From Kitasatospora sp. NBC_00315 (lineage in GTDB: Bacteria > Actinomycetota > Actinomycetes > Streptomycetales > Streptomycetaceae), in assembly GCF_041435095.1 (NCBI RefSeq), contig NZ_CP108025.1, forward strand, positions 7,502,001-7,566,000: a stretch of 64,000 nt of DNA. The letters are read 5' to 3'. Below, piece after piece: positions 38,103 to 47,681 of the stretch. Positions within the stretch are counted from its first letter, which is position 1; each line of letters opens with the position of its first letter. The notes beneath the pieces are model-generated. The model was not told the origin of the DNA, ran no database searches, and saw only the letters and a list, made by a program, of their open reading frames with translations. The position numbers and the translations under genes were made by a program.

Positions 38103-39164
38103 ATGACCACCGGCGCGGTGCCGACCGGTGTGCTGACCGGACCGGCCGGGCCCCCGAATCCCACGGCCGACGCGGAGCAGCACCGCCGCTGCATCGCGGA
38201 GGCGGTGACTCGGATGGCGGCGTGCGGAGAACTGGACCTGCCGCTGCCCGGCGCCGGGCGGACCCGCGCCCGGTGGGAGGCGCTCACCCGATGGGCGCAG
38301 TGGGACCTGTCCCTGGCCCGGCTCGCCGAGGGACACACCGACGCCATCGCGATTCTCGCCGAACTCGACTCTCCGGATTCGCGGGAGCCGCCGGCAGGTG
38401 GGGGAGATCCCCTCTGGGGAGTCTGGGCGGCCGAGCCGCCCGGCTACACATTGGAGGCGCACCGGGTGCCCGGCGGGTGGCGTCTGTCGGGGGTGAAACC
38501 GTTCTGCTCGGGCGCCCGGGTCTGCACGCACGCCCTCGTGAGCGCCCGCGAGGGGACGTTGCGGCGTCTGTTCGCCGTCGAGGTCGCGCAGCCGGGCGTC
38601 GCAGCGCTGCCGGACAGTTGGCCCGGCCCGGGCATGGCGGGCAGCGACACACTGGACGTGACCTTCGACGCCGTCTGGGCCGCCCCGCTCGGCGAGCCGG
38701 GCGCCTACGTGGAGCGCCCCGGATTCCACCACGGCGGGATCGGCGTCGCCGCGTGCTGGCACGGGGGCGCCCGCGCCGTCGCCCGCACGCTTCTCGCCGC
38801 CTCGCGGAAGTGGGACCTGGGGCCGCACGCACTTGCCCACCTCGGAGCCGTCGATGCCCGGCTGGCCACCGTCGACGCTCTGCTGGACCGTGTCGCCGCT
38901 GCCGTGGACGCCGACCCCGACGACAAGGACGGCGTCGCACACCTTCGGGCGATGCGGGTGCGCGCAGCCGTCGAGGACGCCGCCGATGACGTGCTGCGCC
39001 GGGTGGGCCGGGCGCTCGGCGCCACCCCGCTGGGCCACGACGCGGTCCATGCGCGTGCCGTCGCGGACCTGACCGTCTACCTGCGCCAACATCATGCGGA
39101 GCGCGACCTCGCCGACCTCGGCAGAGCCGCCTCCGCCGCGCGCCTGGACTGGGAGGACGTGTGA
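38103..39164 (+). CDS. Acyl-CoA dehydrogenase-like flavoprotein
   Basis: Predicted 353 residues, slightly shorter than typical acyl-CoA dehydrogenases. It shows the middle beta-domain (YTLEAHRVPGGWRLSGVKPF and SDTLDVTFDAVW) and the C-terminal helical bundle. The usual catalytic Glu is not evident, so the reaction is uncertain. ATG 38103 is set by GGGAGGG. It overlaps the next gene by 4 nt (GTGA) and starts a four-gene cassette (dehydrogenase, PIG-L deacetylase, methyltransferase, glycosyltransferase) in which every junction is a 4-nt overlap, so the products probably act on one substrate. Confidence 0.85.
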   Translation: MTTGAVPTGVLTGPAGPPNPTADAEQHRRCIAEAVTRMAACGELDLPLPGAGRTRARWEALTRWAQWDLSLARLAEGHTDAIAILAELDSPDSREPPAGGGDPLWGVWAAEPPGYTLEAHRVPGGWRLSGVKPFCSGARVCTHALVSAREGTLRRLFAVEVAQPGVAALPDSWPGPGMAGSDTLDVTFDAVWAAPLGEPGAYVERPGFHHGGIGVAACWHGGARAVARTLLAASRKWDLGPHALAHLGAVDARLATVDALLDRVAAAVDADPDDKDGVAHLRAMRVRAAVEDAADDVLRRVGRALGATPLGHDAVHARAVADLTVYLRQHHAERDLADLGRAASAARLDWEDV

Positions 39165-39973
39165 CGATCCGGCCGGCCCCGCCCCTGTCCGCCCCCGACC
39201 CGCAGCCGCCGCCGACGGACCCGATCCAGGAACCCGGCACCCCGGAAGCCGACTGGCGGGCCTGGCAGGGGCTTCGCGCCCTGCCCGCCATCGACCCGCT
39301 CACCCACCTGCCGGCCACCGCGGGCCGCCGGCCCCGCGTGATGGTGGTCGCCGCCCATCCCGACGACGAGGTCCTCGGCTTCGGCGGCACCATCGCCGTC
39401 CTCGCGGCGGCCGGCGTCCGGCTGCGCCTGGTCTCCATCAGCGCCGGTGAGTCCTCCCACCCGCACAGCAGTGCCCCGGCTGCCCGCGATCTGGCGGCCA
39501 TCCGTACCAGGGAACTGCACCAGGCACTGGGCCGCCTCGGCGCCGATGTGCAGAGCGTTTTCCTGGGCGTCCCCGACGGCCGGGTGGCCCGGCACGAGCG
39601 GGAGCTGACCGGCCAGGTGGCCGACCTGCTGCTGGACTGCGATCTCTGCGTGGCGCCCTTCAGCCGGGACCTGCACCCGGACCACGAGGCCGCGGGCCGG
39701 GCTGTCCTCGCGGCGGGCGCACGGCGCGACCTCCCGGTGTGGGAGTACCCGGTATGGGCATGGCACTGGGCCCTGCCCGGCGACCCGCGGCTGCCCTGGC
39801 ACCGCGCGGCCCGCATCCCGCTGCCGCCAGACGCCCGAGCGCGCAAGCACGCCGCACTGGAGTGCTTCCGCAGCCAGATCCACCCACTGGGCGACCGGCC
39901 GGGCGACGGCGCGATCCTGCCCCCCGAGGAACTCGCCCACTTCCGCCGTGACTTCGAGGTGGTCTGGCGATGA
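39161..39973 (+). CDS. PIG-L/LmbE family deacetylase
   Basis: Predicted 270 residues. The zinc-binding family motif AAHPDDEVLGFGG is near residue 64, and the third ligand appears in DLHPDHEAAG near 168. Members remove acetyl groups from N-acetylglucosamine-type or related amino sugar substrates. A Pro-rich N-terminus of about 40 residues precedes the domain. GTG 39161 overlaps the dehydrogenase stop and ATG of the next gene overlaps its own stop. It is cytoplasmic. The glycosyltransferase partner in the cassette suggests a glycoconjugate substrate. Confidence 0.92.
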   Translation: MTIRPAPPLSAPDPQPPPTDPIQEPGTPEADWRAWQGLRALPAIDPLTHLPATAGRRPRVMVVAAHPDDEVLGFGGTIAVLAAAGVRLRLVSISAGESSHPHSSAPAARDLAAIRTRELHQALGRLGADVQSVFLGVPDGRVARHERELTGQVADLLLDCDLCVAPFSRDLHPDHEAAGRAVLAAGARRDLPVWEYPVWAWHWALPGDPRLPWHRAARIPLPPDARARKHAALECFRSQIHPLGDRPGDGAILPPEELAHFRRDFEVVWR

Positions 39974-40616
39974 CCACTCCCGAGCAGGGCCGGCGCGGCG
40001 CCACGCCGGAGGACTACTTCACCCGGATGTACGCCGCCGAGGCCGACCCGTGGCAGCTCGCCGACCGCTGGTACGAACAGCGGAAGTACGCCCTCACCCT
40101 GGCGGCCCTGCCGAAGCCGGTCTACCGCAGCGCGTTCGAGCCCGGCTGCTCGGTCGGGGTCCTGTCCTCCCTGCTCGCCCCGCGCTGCCGGGCCCTGCTC
40201 TCGTGCGACCGGGAGGAGCGCCCCCTGGCCCGGGCCCGGCCCCGCCTCGCACACCTGCCGCACGTGCGCGTCGAGCGCTGTGTGCTGCCGGGCGACTGGC
40301 CCCGGGAACGCTTCGACCTCGTCGTCCTGTCCGAGCTGCTGTACTACTTCACGGCCGCAGGCGCAGCCGATCTCCTGGACCGCGCGGTGGAGGCACTGGA
40401 ACCGGGGGGAACCCTGGAGCTCGTGCACTGGCGCCACCCGGTGGCGGACCACGCGCGGAGCGCCGACGCCGTCCACCGGCAGGCCCGTGCCCACCCGGCG
40501 CTGGTGCGGATCGCCGCGCACACCGAGCCGGACTTCCTCCTCGACGTGTTCAGCCGCCCCGAGCACCCGGGTACGTCGGCGGAGCGGCTGTCGGTCGCCG
40601 CCGCCGAGGGGCTGAC

Positions 40617-40620
<4 letters not shown>
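39970..40620 (+). CDS. SAM-dependent methyltransferase, NodS-like
   Basis: Predicted 216 residues. It opens with YFTRMYAAEADPWQLADRWYE, a start typical of NodS-type N-methyltransferases. The SAM-binding motif I is FEPGCSVGVLSSLLA near 56, followed by acidic motif II (LSCDRE) and VVLSELLYYF. NodS methylates the free amino group of a deacetylated chitooligosaccharide, which makes the order here (PIG-L deacetylase then NodS-like methyltransferase) chemically coherent. ATGA and GTGA overlaps join it to both neighbours. Confidence 0.9.
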
Positions 40621-41369
<749 letters not shown>

Positions 41370-41397
41370 GTCGAGGGTCGCCGTACCGGGCAGCTGC

Positions 41398-41433
41398 CGC
41401 CGTCCGGTACGCCGTCCGGTACGCCGTCCGGCC
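41398..41433. repeat. 12-bp tandem repeat, three copies
   Basis: Three copies of CGCCGTCCGGTA (the last differs at its end) stand between the glycosyltransferase and Rieske genes, 28 nt after the heptamer array. Confidence 0.95.
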
Positions 41434-41478
41434 CAGGCCGAGCCGCGCAGGAGCGGGGGAGCGGGCAGCGTTGACGCC

Positions 41479-42396
41479 ATGGGAATCCTCATCGCGCGTA
41501 TCGGCAGCGCCTTCCGTTCGGACGGCGACGACATCGGCGTCCGAACCCTGAAGGCCCTCGACGCCGTCGCCTCGGCCGAAGAACTCGACAAGGTCACAGA
41601 GCCGCTGAAACGCGTCGTCCAGGGCCTGCCGCTGGGTCGCCTGCGCGACGTGCTGCACGGCCGGCCTCTGGGCCATCCACTGCACCCGGCGCTCGTCCAA
41701 CTGCCCGTCGGGTCCTGGTTGTCCGCAGCCGTCCTCGACCTCGTCCCGGGATCCGAGCGGGCGGCCCGGCTGCTCGTCGGCGTCGGTGTCCTCACCGCCG
41801 CCCCGGCGGCGTTGACCGGCTGGGTCGACTGGGCCGAGCAGCACGAGCAGCAGATGCGTACGGGTCTGCTGCACGCCGCGTCGATGGCAACCGCCGTGGG
41901 CCTGTACGGCGCATCGTGGGTGGCCCGCTCGTGCGGTCGCCACCGGTTGGGGCGCGCCCTCGGGTTCGCGGGACTCACGGCCGCCGGCAGCGGAGCGGCG
42001 ATCGGCGGCCACCTCGCCTACCGGCAGGCCGCAGGCGCGAACAAGACGGAGCCCGTCTCCCACCTCGTCGAGCCGGGCTGGCACGTCCTCGGGCGCGTGG
42101 CGGAGTTCACCGCGGGGGAGTCGGCGCGTCGCATGATCGGAGAGGTGCCGGTGCTGGTGGTCCGGGAAGCCGACGGGGTGTTCCACGTGCTGGCCGACCG
42201 GTGCAGCCACTTCTCGGGCTCCCTGTCGGAGGGCGAGCTCACCGACGGCTGCGTGACGTGCCCCTGGCACGGCAGCGTCTTCCGGCTCTCGGACGGCTGG
42301 AACGTGGGCGGACCCGCCACCGCCCCGCAGCCGCGCTTCTCCACCCGCACGGACGACGATGGCAACCTGCAGGCGTGGCTGCCCGCCGCCGGTTGA
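41479..42396 (+). CDS. DUF2231 membrane domain fused to a Rieske [2Fe-2S] domain
   Basis: Predicted 305 residues. The N-terminal half has the DUF2231 pattern: LGHPLHPALVQLPVGSWLSA, then several hydrophobic helices (about 80-180) that form a small membrane bundle. The C-terminal 100 residues are a Rieske domain with cluster ligands in DRCSHFSG near 242 and CPWHGSVF near 260. It should be a membrane-bound electron carrier. The partner is not evident. ATG 41479 is the first in-frame start after the repeats. It is followed by a ferritin-like gene. Confidence 0.9.
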   Translation: MGILIARIGSAFRSDGDDIGVRTLKALDAVASAEELDKVTEPLKRVVQGLPLGRLRDVLHGRPLGHPLHPALVQLPVGSWLSAAVLDLVPGSERAARLLVGVGVLTAAPAALTGWVDWAEQHEQQMRTGLLHAASMATAVGLYGASWVARSCGRHRLGRALGFAGLTAAGSGAAIGGHLAYRQAAGANKTEPVSHLVEPGWHVLGRVAEFTAGESARRMIGEVPVLVVREADGVFHVLADRCSHFSGSLSEGELTDGCVTCPWHGSVFRLSDGWNVGGPATAPQPRFSTRTDDDGNLQAWLPAAG

Positions 42397-42521
42397 GCCC
42401 GGCCGGCCGCGCTGGTGTCGGGGTAATGCGAACCGGTGGCGTCCGGGGTCTTCGCGGTAGGTCGTGGCCGTCCTCGGGAAGACGTGCTCGGACGGTCCAT
42501 TTCCAGCCCTGGGAGTACAGC

Positions 42522-43058
42522 GTGACAGGCGACGACTTCGTCATCGACGTGAGCCGGATCCGGGACGAGGCCCGGCAGAAGATGGCCGAGGGTGCGGTGA
42601 CGAGTACCTACGGGCTCGACGTCCGGAAGGTGATCGCGGTCCTGAACGACGTGGTGGCGACCGAGGTGGTCTGCTGGCTGCGGTACACGCGGCACGCGAT
42701 CTCGGCCGCCGGCATCGACCGTGCCCAGGTGGCGGCGGAGTTCACCGAGCATGCGGCCGAGGAGATGCAGCACTGCCTGCGTGCGGCGGAGCGCATCGCG
42801 CAGCTGGGTGGCGAGCCCGACTTCGACCCCGCCACTCTCGCCCAGCGTGCTCACACCGACTACACCACGCCGGACGAGAAGGACCTCAAGGCCATGCTGG
42901 AGCACAACCTGCTGGCCGAGCGCATCGTCATCTCGACCTACCAGGAGATCGCCCGCTGGCTCGGGGAGCACGACCCCACCACCCGCCGCCTCATCGAGTC
43001 CATCCTCGAAGAGGAGGAGGAGCACGCCGACGACCTCGCCGACCTCCTCGCCGCCTGA
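42522..43058 (+). CDS. Ferritin-like (bacterioferritin/Dps-related) protein
   Basis: Predicted 178 residues, an all-helical di-iron bundle. Ligand-type residues sit in the expected four places: Glu in VVATEVVCWL, ExxH in EEMQH, Glu in LLAERIV and ExxH in EEEEHADDL. The role is iron oxidation and storage or protection against peroxide and DNA damage. GTG 42522 is preceded by GGGAG. Longer frames include the spacer after the Rieske gene and are not conserved-looking. The position among CsbD, Rieske and gas vesicle genes suggests a stress-induced island. Confidence 0.88.
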   Translation: MTGDDFVIDVSRIRDEARQKMAEGAVTSTYGLDVRKVIAVLNDVVATEVVCWLRYTRHAISAAGIDRAQVAAEFTEHAAEEMQHCLRAAERIAQLGGEPDFDPATLAQRAHTDYTTPDEKDLKAMLEHNLLAERIVISTYQEIARWLGEHDPTTRRLIESILEEEEEHADDLADLLAA

Positions 43059-43110
43059 CCGATTCCGTCGGCCGCCCCGGAGTCGGCCCCAGGCGCGGCC
43101 GTCCCAATCG

Positions 43111-43170
43111 CGGTCGTCCCGGGCTCGGTCGGCTCGGGTTCGGCCGTCCCGGGCTCGGTCGGCCCGGCAA
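43111..43170. repeat. 30-bp imperfect direct repeat
   Basis: Two adjacent 30-bp units (43111-43140 and 43141-43170), both containing GTCCCGGGCTCGGTCGG, lie in the spacer between the convergent ferritin-like and CsbD genes. Confidence 0.8.
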
Positions 43171-43224
43171 GTGGCCGGGCCCAGGAGGATGCCGGACTCG
43201 CTGCCGGTGACGCACCGATCCCGA

Positions 43225-43398
43225 CTAGTGCTTCAGTGCGTCCTTGGCCTTCTGGCCTGCCTGTCCCATGTCGCCCTTGACCTGCTCGGCCTTGCCCTTC
43301 ACGACAAGGCTCTCGTTGCCGACGGCCTTGCCGGTTGCTTCCTTGGCCTTGCCCTTGACGGTTTCGGTCGTGTGCTTGATCTTCTTTCCCGCGCTCAT
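43225..43398 (-). CDS. CsbD family stress protein (copy 2)
   Basis: Predicted 57 residues with the CsbD pattern SAGKKIKHTTETVKGKAKEA, then NESLVVKGKAEQVKGD. ATG 43398 follows GAGGAGGAC. About half the positions match copy 1 at 22389-22562. It lies just downstream of the gvpZ-like gene in the same direction with a 185-nt gap that may hold its own promoter. It is probably a soluble general stress protein. Confidence 0.9.
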   Translation of the reverse strand: MSAGKKIKHTTETVKGKAKEATGKAVGNESLVVKGKAEQVKGDMGQAGQKAKDALKH

Positions 43399-43583
43399 GC
43401 GGTCCTCCTCGCATTCGATCCCCTTGCCCATCCTGCCCGTTTTCTGCATGTATAGGCAGCTTTAGGGCGAGCTGCGCTTCAAGCGCACGGATGCCGCCTC
43501 GGCCACGGCCACGGCCTCGGCCACCGACACCGTCTCGGGTCGCTCCGCTCTCGCCGTCGGCGACGACGGCCCGCGGTCCGGGG

Positions 43584-44666
43584 CTATCGGTCCTCGTCGC
43601 CGTACTCCTCCTCGGGTTCGTCGCCGGGGGGTTCCCCGTCCTCCTCCTCGTATTCGCTCTCGTCCTCGTCGTACTCCTCTTCGGGCTCCTCGCCGTACTC
43701 CCCCTCGGCCTCCTCCCCCTCGGCCTCCTCGCCGTCGTCCTCCTCGGCCTCCTCGTACTCGTCCGCGGGTCCGTCCTCGTCGTCGTACCGGCTTTCGTCG
43801 TCCTCGTCGTAGTCGTCGTCTTCCTCGGACCGGTCGTTCTGGGCGGCTTCCTCCTCCTCCATGGCTTCGTCGTGGGTGCGGACGACCTCGCCGTCGCGGA
43901 TCTCTCCGCGCCATCCCTCCGCCTCGTCGTTGGTGAGGGAGACGTGCCGCTGGAAGTTCTTGAAGTCCAGGCGCAGACGTCTGCCCTGGGCGCGCCAGAT
44001 GTTGCCGGTCTTCTCGAAGAATCCGTTGGGGTAGTACTCGACGACCAGGACGATGCGGGTGAGGTTCGGAGTGATCTCGTGGAAGCTGACGGCCCCGCGG
44101 GTGGATCCCTTCGCGCCCTCGGAGGTCCACACGATGCGGTCGTCGGGTATCTGCTCCTGGACGGTCGCCTTGAAGCTGCGCTTCGACGGTCCGACCTTGA
44201 CCTTCCAGTCGGTGGTCACCTCGTCGCCCTGGGAGACGCTCTGCACGCCCTTGGCGAAGCCGCTGAAGTCCTCGTACTGGGTCCAGTGGTCGTAGGCGGT
44301 CCTCAGAGGAACGCCGACGTCCAGCGTTTCGACGATGTTCATGGCCTTCTTGCCGGCCTTGCGGCCGGGCTTTCCGCCGCCGCCGAAAGTCTCCTTGACC
44401 TTGTCGACGACGTTGTTCTTGATGCTTTTGGCCTTCTCGCCGAGGAAGGCCTTGGCCGGTGAGTCCCCCTGCAGGACGCGGGCGCCCACCTTGGGCAGTA
44501 CGCCGCCGTTCTCGGCGACGTCGCCGAGCTGACCGGTGAAGTCGGAGACCTTGTCCCCGGCCTTCTCGACCAGGTGCTCCAGCTGGGCACCGAGATATCT
44601 GACGGCTTCCTCGCGCAGTCGGTCGACGCCCGACATGTCCGCGGACTTCTCCTCCGTCGCGGCCAT
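43584..44666 (-). CDS. gvpZ: SRPBCC domain protein with very acidic tail (GvpZ-like)
   Basis: Predicted 360 residues. The N-terminal 110 residues are helical and end in a basic Gly-rich hinge. An SRPBCC/cyclase domain follows (MNIVETLDVGVPLRTAYDHW to WRGEIRDGEVV, about 108-265). The last 90 residues are almost only Glu, Asp, Tyr and Gly. ATG 44666 follows GGAGGTG. Streptomycete gas vesicle clusters contain such a protein under the name gvpZ; here it is on the strand opposite to gvpO and lies 3 nt downstream of the gvpY-like gene. The acidic tail suggests binding to a basic partner, possibly the Lys/Arg-rich tail of that neighbour. Confidence 0.8.
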   Translation of the reverse strand: MAATEEKSADMSGVDRLREEAVRYLGAQLEHLVEKAGDKVSDFTGQLGDVAENGGVLPKVGARVLQGDSPAKAFLGEKAKSIKNNVVDKVKETFGGGGKPGRKAGKKAMNIVETLDVGVPLRTAYDHWTQYEDFSGFAKGVQSVSQGDEVTTDWKVKVGPSKRSFKATVQEQIPDDRIVWTSEGAKGSTRGAVSFHEITPNLTRIVLVVEYYPNGFFEKTGNIWRAQGRRLRLDFKNFQRHVSLTNDEAEGWRGEIRDGEVVRTHDEAMEEEEAAQNDRSEEDDDYDEDDESRYDDEDGPADEYEEAEEDDGEEAEGEEAEGEYGEEPEEEYDEDESEYEEEDGEPPGDEPEEEYGDEDR

Positions 44667-44669
44667 GGT

Positions 44670-45554
44670 TCACCTCCGCCGGGTGCGTGTGGACGGTTTG
44701 GCGGCGGTGTTCTTGCTCGCAGCCGCCTTCTTGCTCGCAGTGGCCTTCTTGGCCGGTGCGGCCGTCTTCTTGCCCGCGGGCTTCGTGGCGGCGGACTTGG
44801 CCGGCGAGCGACCCGGCGACCGTTTGGCCGGGGGAGCCGTCTTGGCCGGAGCCCTCTTCGCCGGTGGGGCCGCCTTCTTCGCCGAGGGCGCGGCCTTCTT
44901 CGAGGGCTTGCGACCCGGGGCCTTGGGCGCGGACTCCTTGGGCGCGGACTCCTTGGGCGCAGCCCGGGGGGAGCGCGGCCGCTCGTCGCCGGAGGGGGCA
45001 CTGCGGCGCCGGCGTGCCGGGCGCGGCTTCTCCTCGGCCTCGGCCTCGGGCTCCTCCTCCGGCTCTTCGTCCGCTTCGTCCTCGGGCTCGACCTCCTCCT
45101 CGTCCTCCTCGTCCTCCTCGTCCTCCGGCTCTTCGTCCGCTTCGTCCTCGGGCTCGACCTCCTCCGATTCCTCCTCGCCTTCTTCCGGTTCGTACTCGTC
45201 GTCGTAGGATTCCTCGTCCTGCTCCTCGTCGGCCGGCTTCGGCTTGCCGACGTTGAGCGTGCGTTCGCGCAGGGTGTCGGCGAAATCGCCGATGCGGCGA
45301 TTGGCGGCCGCGACGACCGCCTTCTTGCCGGCTTCCATCAGTTCGCCGCGGACCTGTTCGTTCAGTTCGGCGACCTGCGGGACCTCGGCGAGCTTGCGCA
45401 AACCTTCGGTCGCGAGCTGGCGCGGGTCCAGGCCGAACCGCCGGCCCGCGAGGTAGGTGGCGGCGGCGAACGCGAGGCGTCCCTTCTTGGCGCGTCCGAG
45501 TACGTATCCGCCTGCGACGGCGGCCGCCAGGGCGGCCTTGGTGGTGTCCTTCAT
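44670..45554 (-). CDS. gvpY: GvpY-like protein with acidic block and lysine-rich tail
   Basis: Predicted 294 residues. A short N-terminal domain (KDTTKAALAAAVAGGYVLGR, then a helical region to about 105) is followed by about 70 residues dominated by Glu and Asp, then about 100 residues of Lys/Ala/Pro repeats resembling histone H1 tails (AAPAKKATASKKAAASKN). ATG 45554 is preceded by GAAAGAG; a longer frame upstream is non-coding. Place and partner match gvpY of streptomycete gas vesicle clusters. The role is unknown; binding of nucleic acid or acidic proteins is inferred from charge only. Confidence 0.75.
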   Translation of the reverse strand: MKDTTKAALAAAVAGGYVLGRAKKGRLAFAAATYLAGRRFGLDPRQLATEGLRKLAEVPQVAELNEQVRGELMEAGKKAVVAAANRRIGDFADTLRERTLNVGKPKPADEEQDEESYDDEYEPEEGEEESEEVEPEDEADEEPEDEEDEEDEEEVEPEDEADEEPEEEPEAEAEEKPRPARRRRSAPSGDERPRSPRAAPKESAPKESAPKAPGRKPSKKAAPSAKKAAPPAKRAPAKTAPPAKRSPGRSPAKSAATKPAGKKTAAPAKKATASKKAAASKNTAAKPSTRTRRR

Positions 45555-46058
45555 GGGGTCATCTCTTTCCGGCACGTGCCCCTCCTCAAGGGATCGACAC
45601 CAGCGAAGGGGCCCACGGGTGCCACCACCCGGCGCAGGGCCGTGCTGATGTGCCTGCGCGTCAGGCGGGCGGGGAGCAGCCGTCGTGTCCACGGCAGTGC
45701 GTCAGTTGCGGCCGCCCACTGCCGCATCCGAGGGGCCGAACCGGACCGGCACGGGCCACGGCGGACTCCCCGACACACCGGAACCCCCCGACACACCGAC
45801 GGCGGCTCCCGCACCTCCAGTCTGGGCAGTACACCCTCGGAGCGCACCCGGAGCGGCGACATGCTGCACGCGGCACGTCCTCGTGCAACTCGACGCCACC
45901 GGTGGCCCACGGCAGACGCGGCCACCGTGCGGCGGTCAGGAACGCGGAAGGGCGGCCCGCACCCGCCCTGGGTCTGGTAAATGGGTACTATGAGGACATA
46001 TCTCGCGTGGGCGCAACTCGGTACGGCGCAGTGCGCGGTCTCCGACCCGGAGAAGGAC
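45555..46058. promoter_or_regulatory. Divergent intergenic region of the gas vesicle cluster
   Basis: About 500 nt separate the gvpY-like and gvpO starts. No gene is supported. A GGGTAC box at 45983-45988, which is the -10 form of sigma-B-type stress promoters in streptomycetes, lies 71 nt before gvpO, but I see no good GNNT -35 at the expected spacing. Promoters for both directions must be here. Confidence 0.4.
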
Positions 46059-46430
46059 ATGGCCGTAGGCAAGGAGGAGGGCGCGAGGCCCCGCAGGCCT
46101 GCCGCCGCGCACCCGACGCCTCGGGGTGACCGGCGTCCGGCGGACCGGGCGCCAGAACACCCCCGGCGCCGCCTCTCCGCAGCCCACGCCATGCGCAACG
46201 CCGCCGAGCAGTTGGCTGAACTCCTGGGCCGCGTACCCGAGTCGGTGTCGGCGCTGAAGCCCGTCGAAGGAGGCTGGCAGGCCGACGTGGAGGTGTTGGA
46301 ACTGGAACGCATCCCCGAGACGACCAGCGTGTTGGCCAGCTACCGGGTGACCCTCGACGCAGAGGGCGAACTGCAGTCCTACGAGCGGATCCGCCGCTAC
46401 ACCCGCGGACAGATCGACCGTCGCACCTGA
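46059..46430 (+). CDS. gvpO: Gas vesicle protein GvpO
   Basis: Predicted 123 residues. A basic, disordered N-terminus of about 45 residues precedes the GvpO domain (AAEQLAELLGRVPESVSALK, VEVLELERIPETTSVLASY, then YERIRRYTRGQ). GvpO is required for vesicle formation in haloarchaea and is the first gene in actinomycete clusters. ATG 46059 follows GGAGAAGG; the longer frame from 45981 contains the promoter-like box. Start of an eight-gene rightward series. Confidence 0.9.
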   Translation: MAVGKEEGARPRRPAAAHPTPRGDRRPADRAPEHPRRRLSAAHAMRNAAEQLAELLGRVPESVSALKPVEGGWQADVEVLELERIPETTSVLASYRVTLDAEGELQSYERIRRYTRGQIDRRT

Positions 46431-46500
46431 CACACCCGCTGCCGCGACGAAGTGAACGCATCCACTTCCACCGCGACGGGGGCCGGCGAAGGGAGGCACC

Positions 46501-46953
46501 GTGACCGTGGTGCCGCAAGGCTCGGCCAGTGTTTCCCGTGGAGGGAGCACCGGCAATCTCTACGACATCCTCGAACTGATCCTCGACCGCGGCCTGGTCA
46601 TCGACGTCTTCATCCGGGTGTCCCTGGTCGGCATCGAGATCCTCAAGATCGACATCCGCATCGTCGTCGCCAGCGTCGACACCTACCTGCGATTCGCCGA
46701 AGCCTGCAACCGCCTCGACCTGGAAGCCGGGCGCAAAGCCCCGGCCCAGCTCACCGACATCGTCGGGGAGGTCACCGAAGGCGGAGCCAAGGGCAAGAGC
46801 AAGGGCGCCCTCAGCGGCGCCGTCGAAGCCGTCACCGACACCCTCCACCTCGGTCGCGACGACGACGGGAGCGAGGAGCAGGAGGAGAAGGAGCCGGCAC
46901 CCAAACGCACCCGCCCGGCCACCCGCCGGCCCGCCAGGCGACGGGAGGAATGA
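46501..46953 (+). CDS. gvpA: Major gas vesicle structural protein GvpA
   Basis: Predicted 150 residues. Residues about 18-75 carry the conserved GvpA core (LYDILELILDRGLVIDVFIR, VGIEILKIDIRIVVASVDTY) that packs into the vesicle ribs. As in other streptomycetes the protein is about twice as long as the cyanobacterial form, with a charged C-terminal extension ending in a Lys/Arg-rich tail. GTG 46501 follows GGGAGG. It forms the gas-permeable shell. Confidence 0.95.
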   Translation: MTVVPQGSASVSRGGSTGNLYDILELILDRGLVIDVFIRVSLVGIEILKIDIRIVVASVDTYLRFAEACNRLDLEAGRKAPAQLTDIVGEVTEGGAKGKSKGALSGAVEAVTDTLHLGRDDDGSEEQEEKEPAPKRTRPATRRPARRREE

Positions 46954-46954
46954 C

Positions 46955-47668
46955 ATGGCCGTCTACGTCTACTCCATCACCGCCGCCGGCCACCCCCGCG
47001 ACCTGGACGGTCTCACCGGCGTCGGACCCACCGCCCCCGAGCTGCGCACCGTGAGCGCCGGTCCACTGTGCGCCGTCGTCAGCGACGCACCGCAGGAGCT
47101 ACGGCCCAAACGCCGCGACCTCATGGCCCACCAAGCCGTCCAGGAACGCCTCATGGCCCACGGCACGGTCCTGCCCCTGCGCTTCGGCCTCACCGCCCCC
47201 GACGACGACGCCGTACGCACCGCCCTCGAACAGCGCCACGACGAGTACACCCAGCGGCTGGCCGACCTCGAAGGCTGCGCCGAGTACCACCTCAAGGCCG
47301 CCATCGACGAGGACGTCCTGCTGCGCCAGATCCTGCAGGAGTCGCCCGAGGCCCGACAACTCAACGACGACATCAAGGCCGGCGACACGAACCCCGACCT
47401 GCCGCTCGCCCTCGGCGAACTGGTCGCCCAGGACGTCCTCGCCCGCCACCACGCCCTGGCCGCCGGAATCGTCGAGGCCCTGCGCCCGTACGCCCGCCAG
47501 GAGCGGATCTCGGAGCCGACCGGCGGCGACTTCCTGAACATCTCGTTCCTGGTCGACGAGGACCACCAGCAGCTCTTCCTCACCGCCGAGAAAGGTCTCA
47601 CCAGCGAACTCGGCAGTGAGTTCGACTTCCGGCTGCACGGTCCCCTGCCCGCCTACAGCTTCGTCTGA
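46955..47668 (+). CDS. gvpF: Gas vesicle protein GvpF
   Basis: Predicted 237 residues of the GvpF/GvpL family: VYVYSITAAG start, HGTVLPLRFG near 70, EYHLKAAIDED, and the C-terminal NISFLVDEDHQQLF, FDFRLHGPLPAYSFV. GvpF is an assembly protein lying on the gas-facing side or acting in nucleation with GvpA. ATG 46955 starts one base after the gvpA stop, so the two are coupled. Confidence 0.95.
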   Translation: MAVYVYSITAAGHPRDLDGLTGVGPTAPELRTVSAGPLCAVVSDAPQELRPKRRDLMAHQAVQERLMAHGTVLPLRFGLTAPDDDAVRTALEQRHDEYTQRLADLEGCAEYHLKAAIDEDVLLRQILQESPEARQLNDDIKAGDTNPDLPLALGELVAQDVLARHHALAAGIVEALRPYARQERISEPTGGDFLNISFLVDEDHQQLFLTAEKGLTSELGSEFDFRLHGPLPAYSFV

Positions 47669-47681
47669 AAGGCGCGAACCC

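Noticed and set aside
34234-39095. Very long minus-strand open frames over the TPR, NicO and dehydrogenase genes
   Set aside because: Translations are Arg/Gly/Pro/Ala-rich without domains, while the plus strand encodes clear families with ribosome sites and coupled starts.
45983-45988. Sigma-B promoter of the gas vesicle operon
   Set aside because: GGGTAC fits the -10 box, but no GNNT element is found 14-16 bases upstream, so it is only noted as a possibility.
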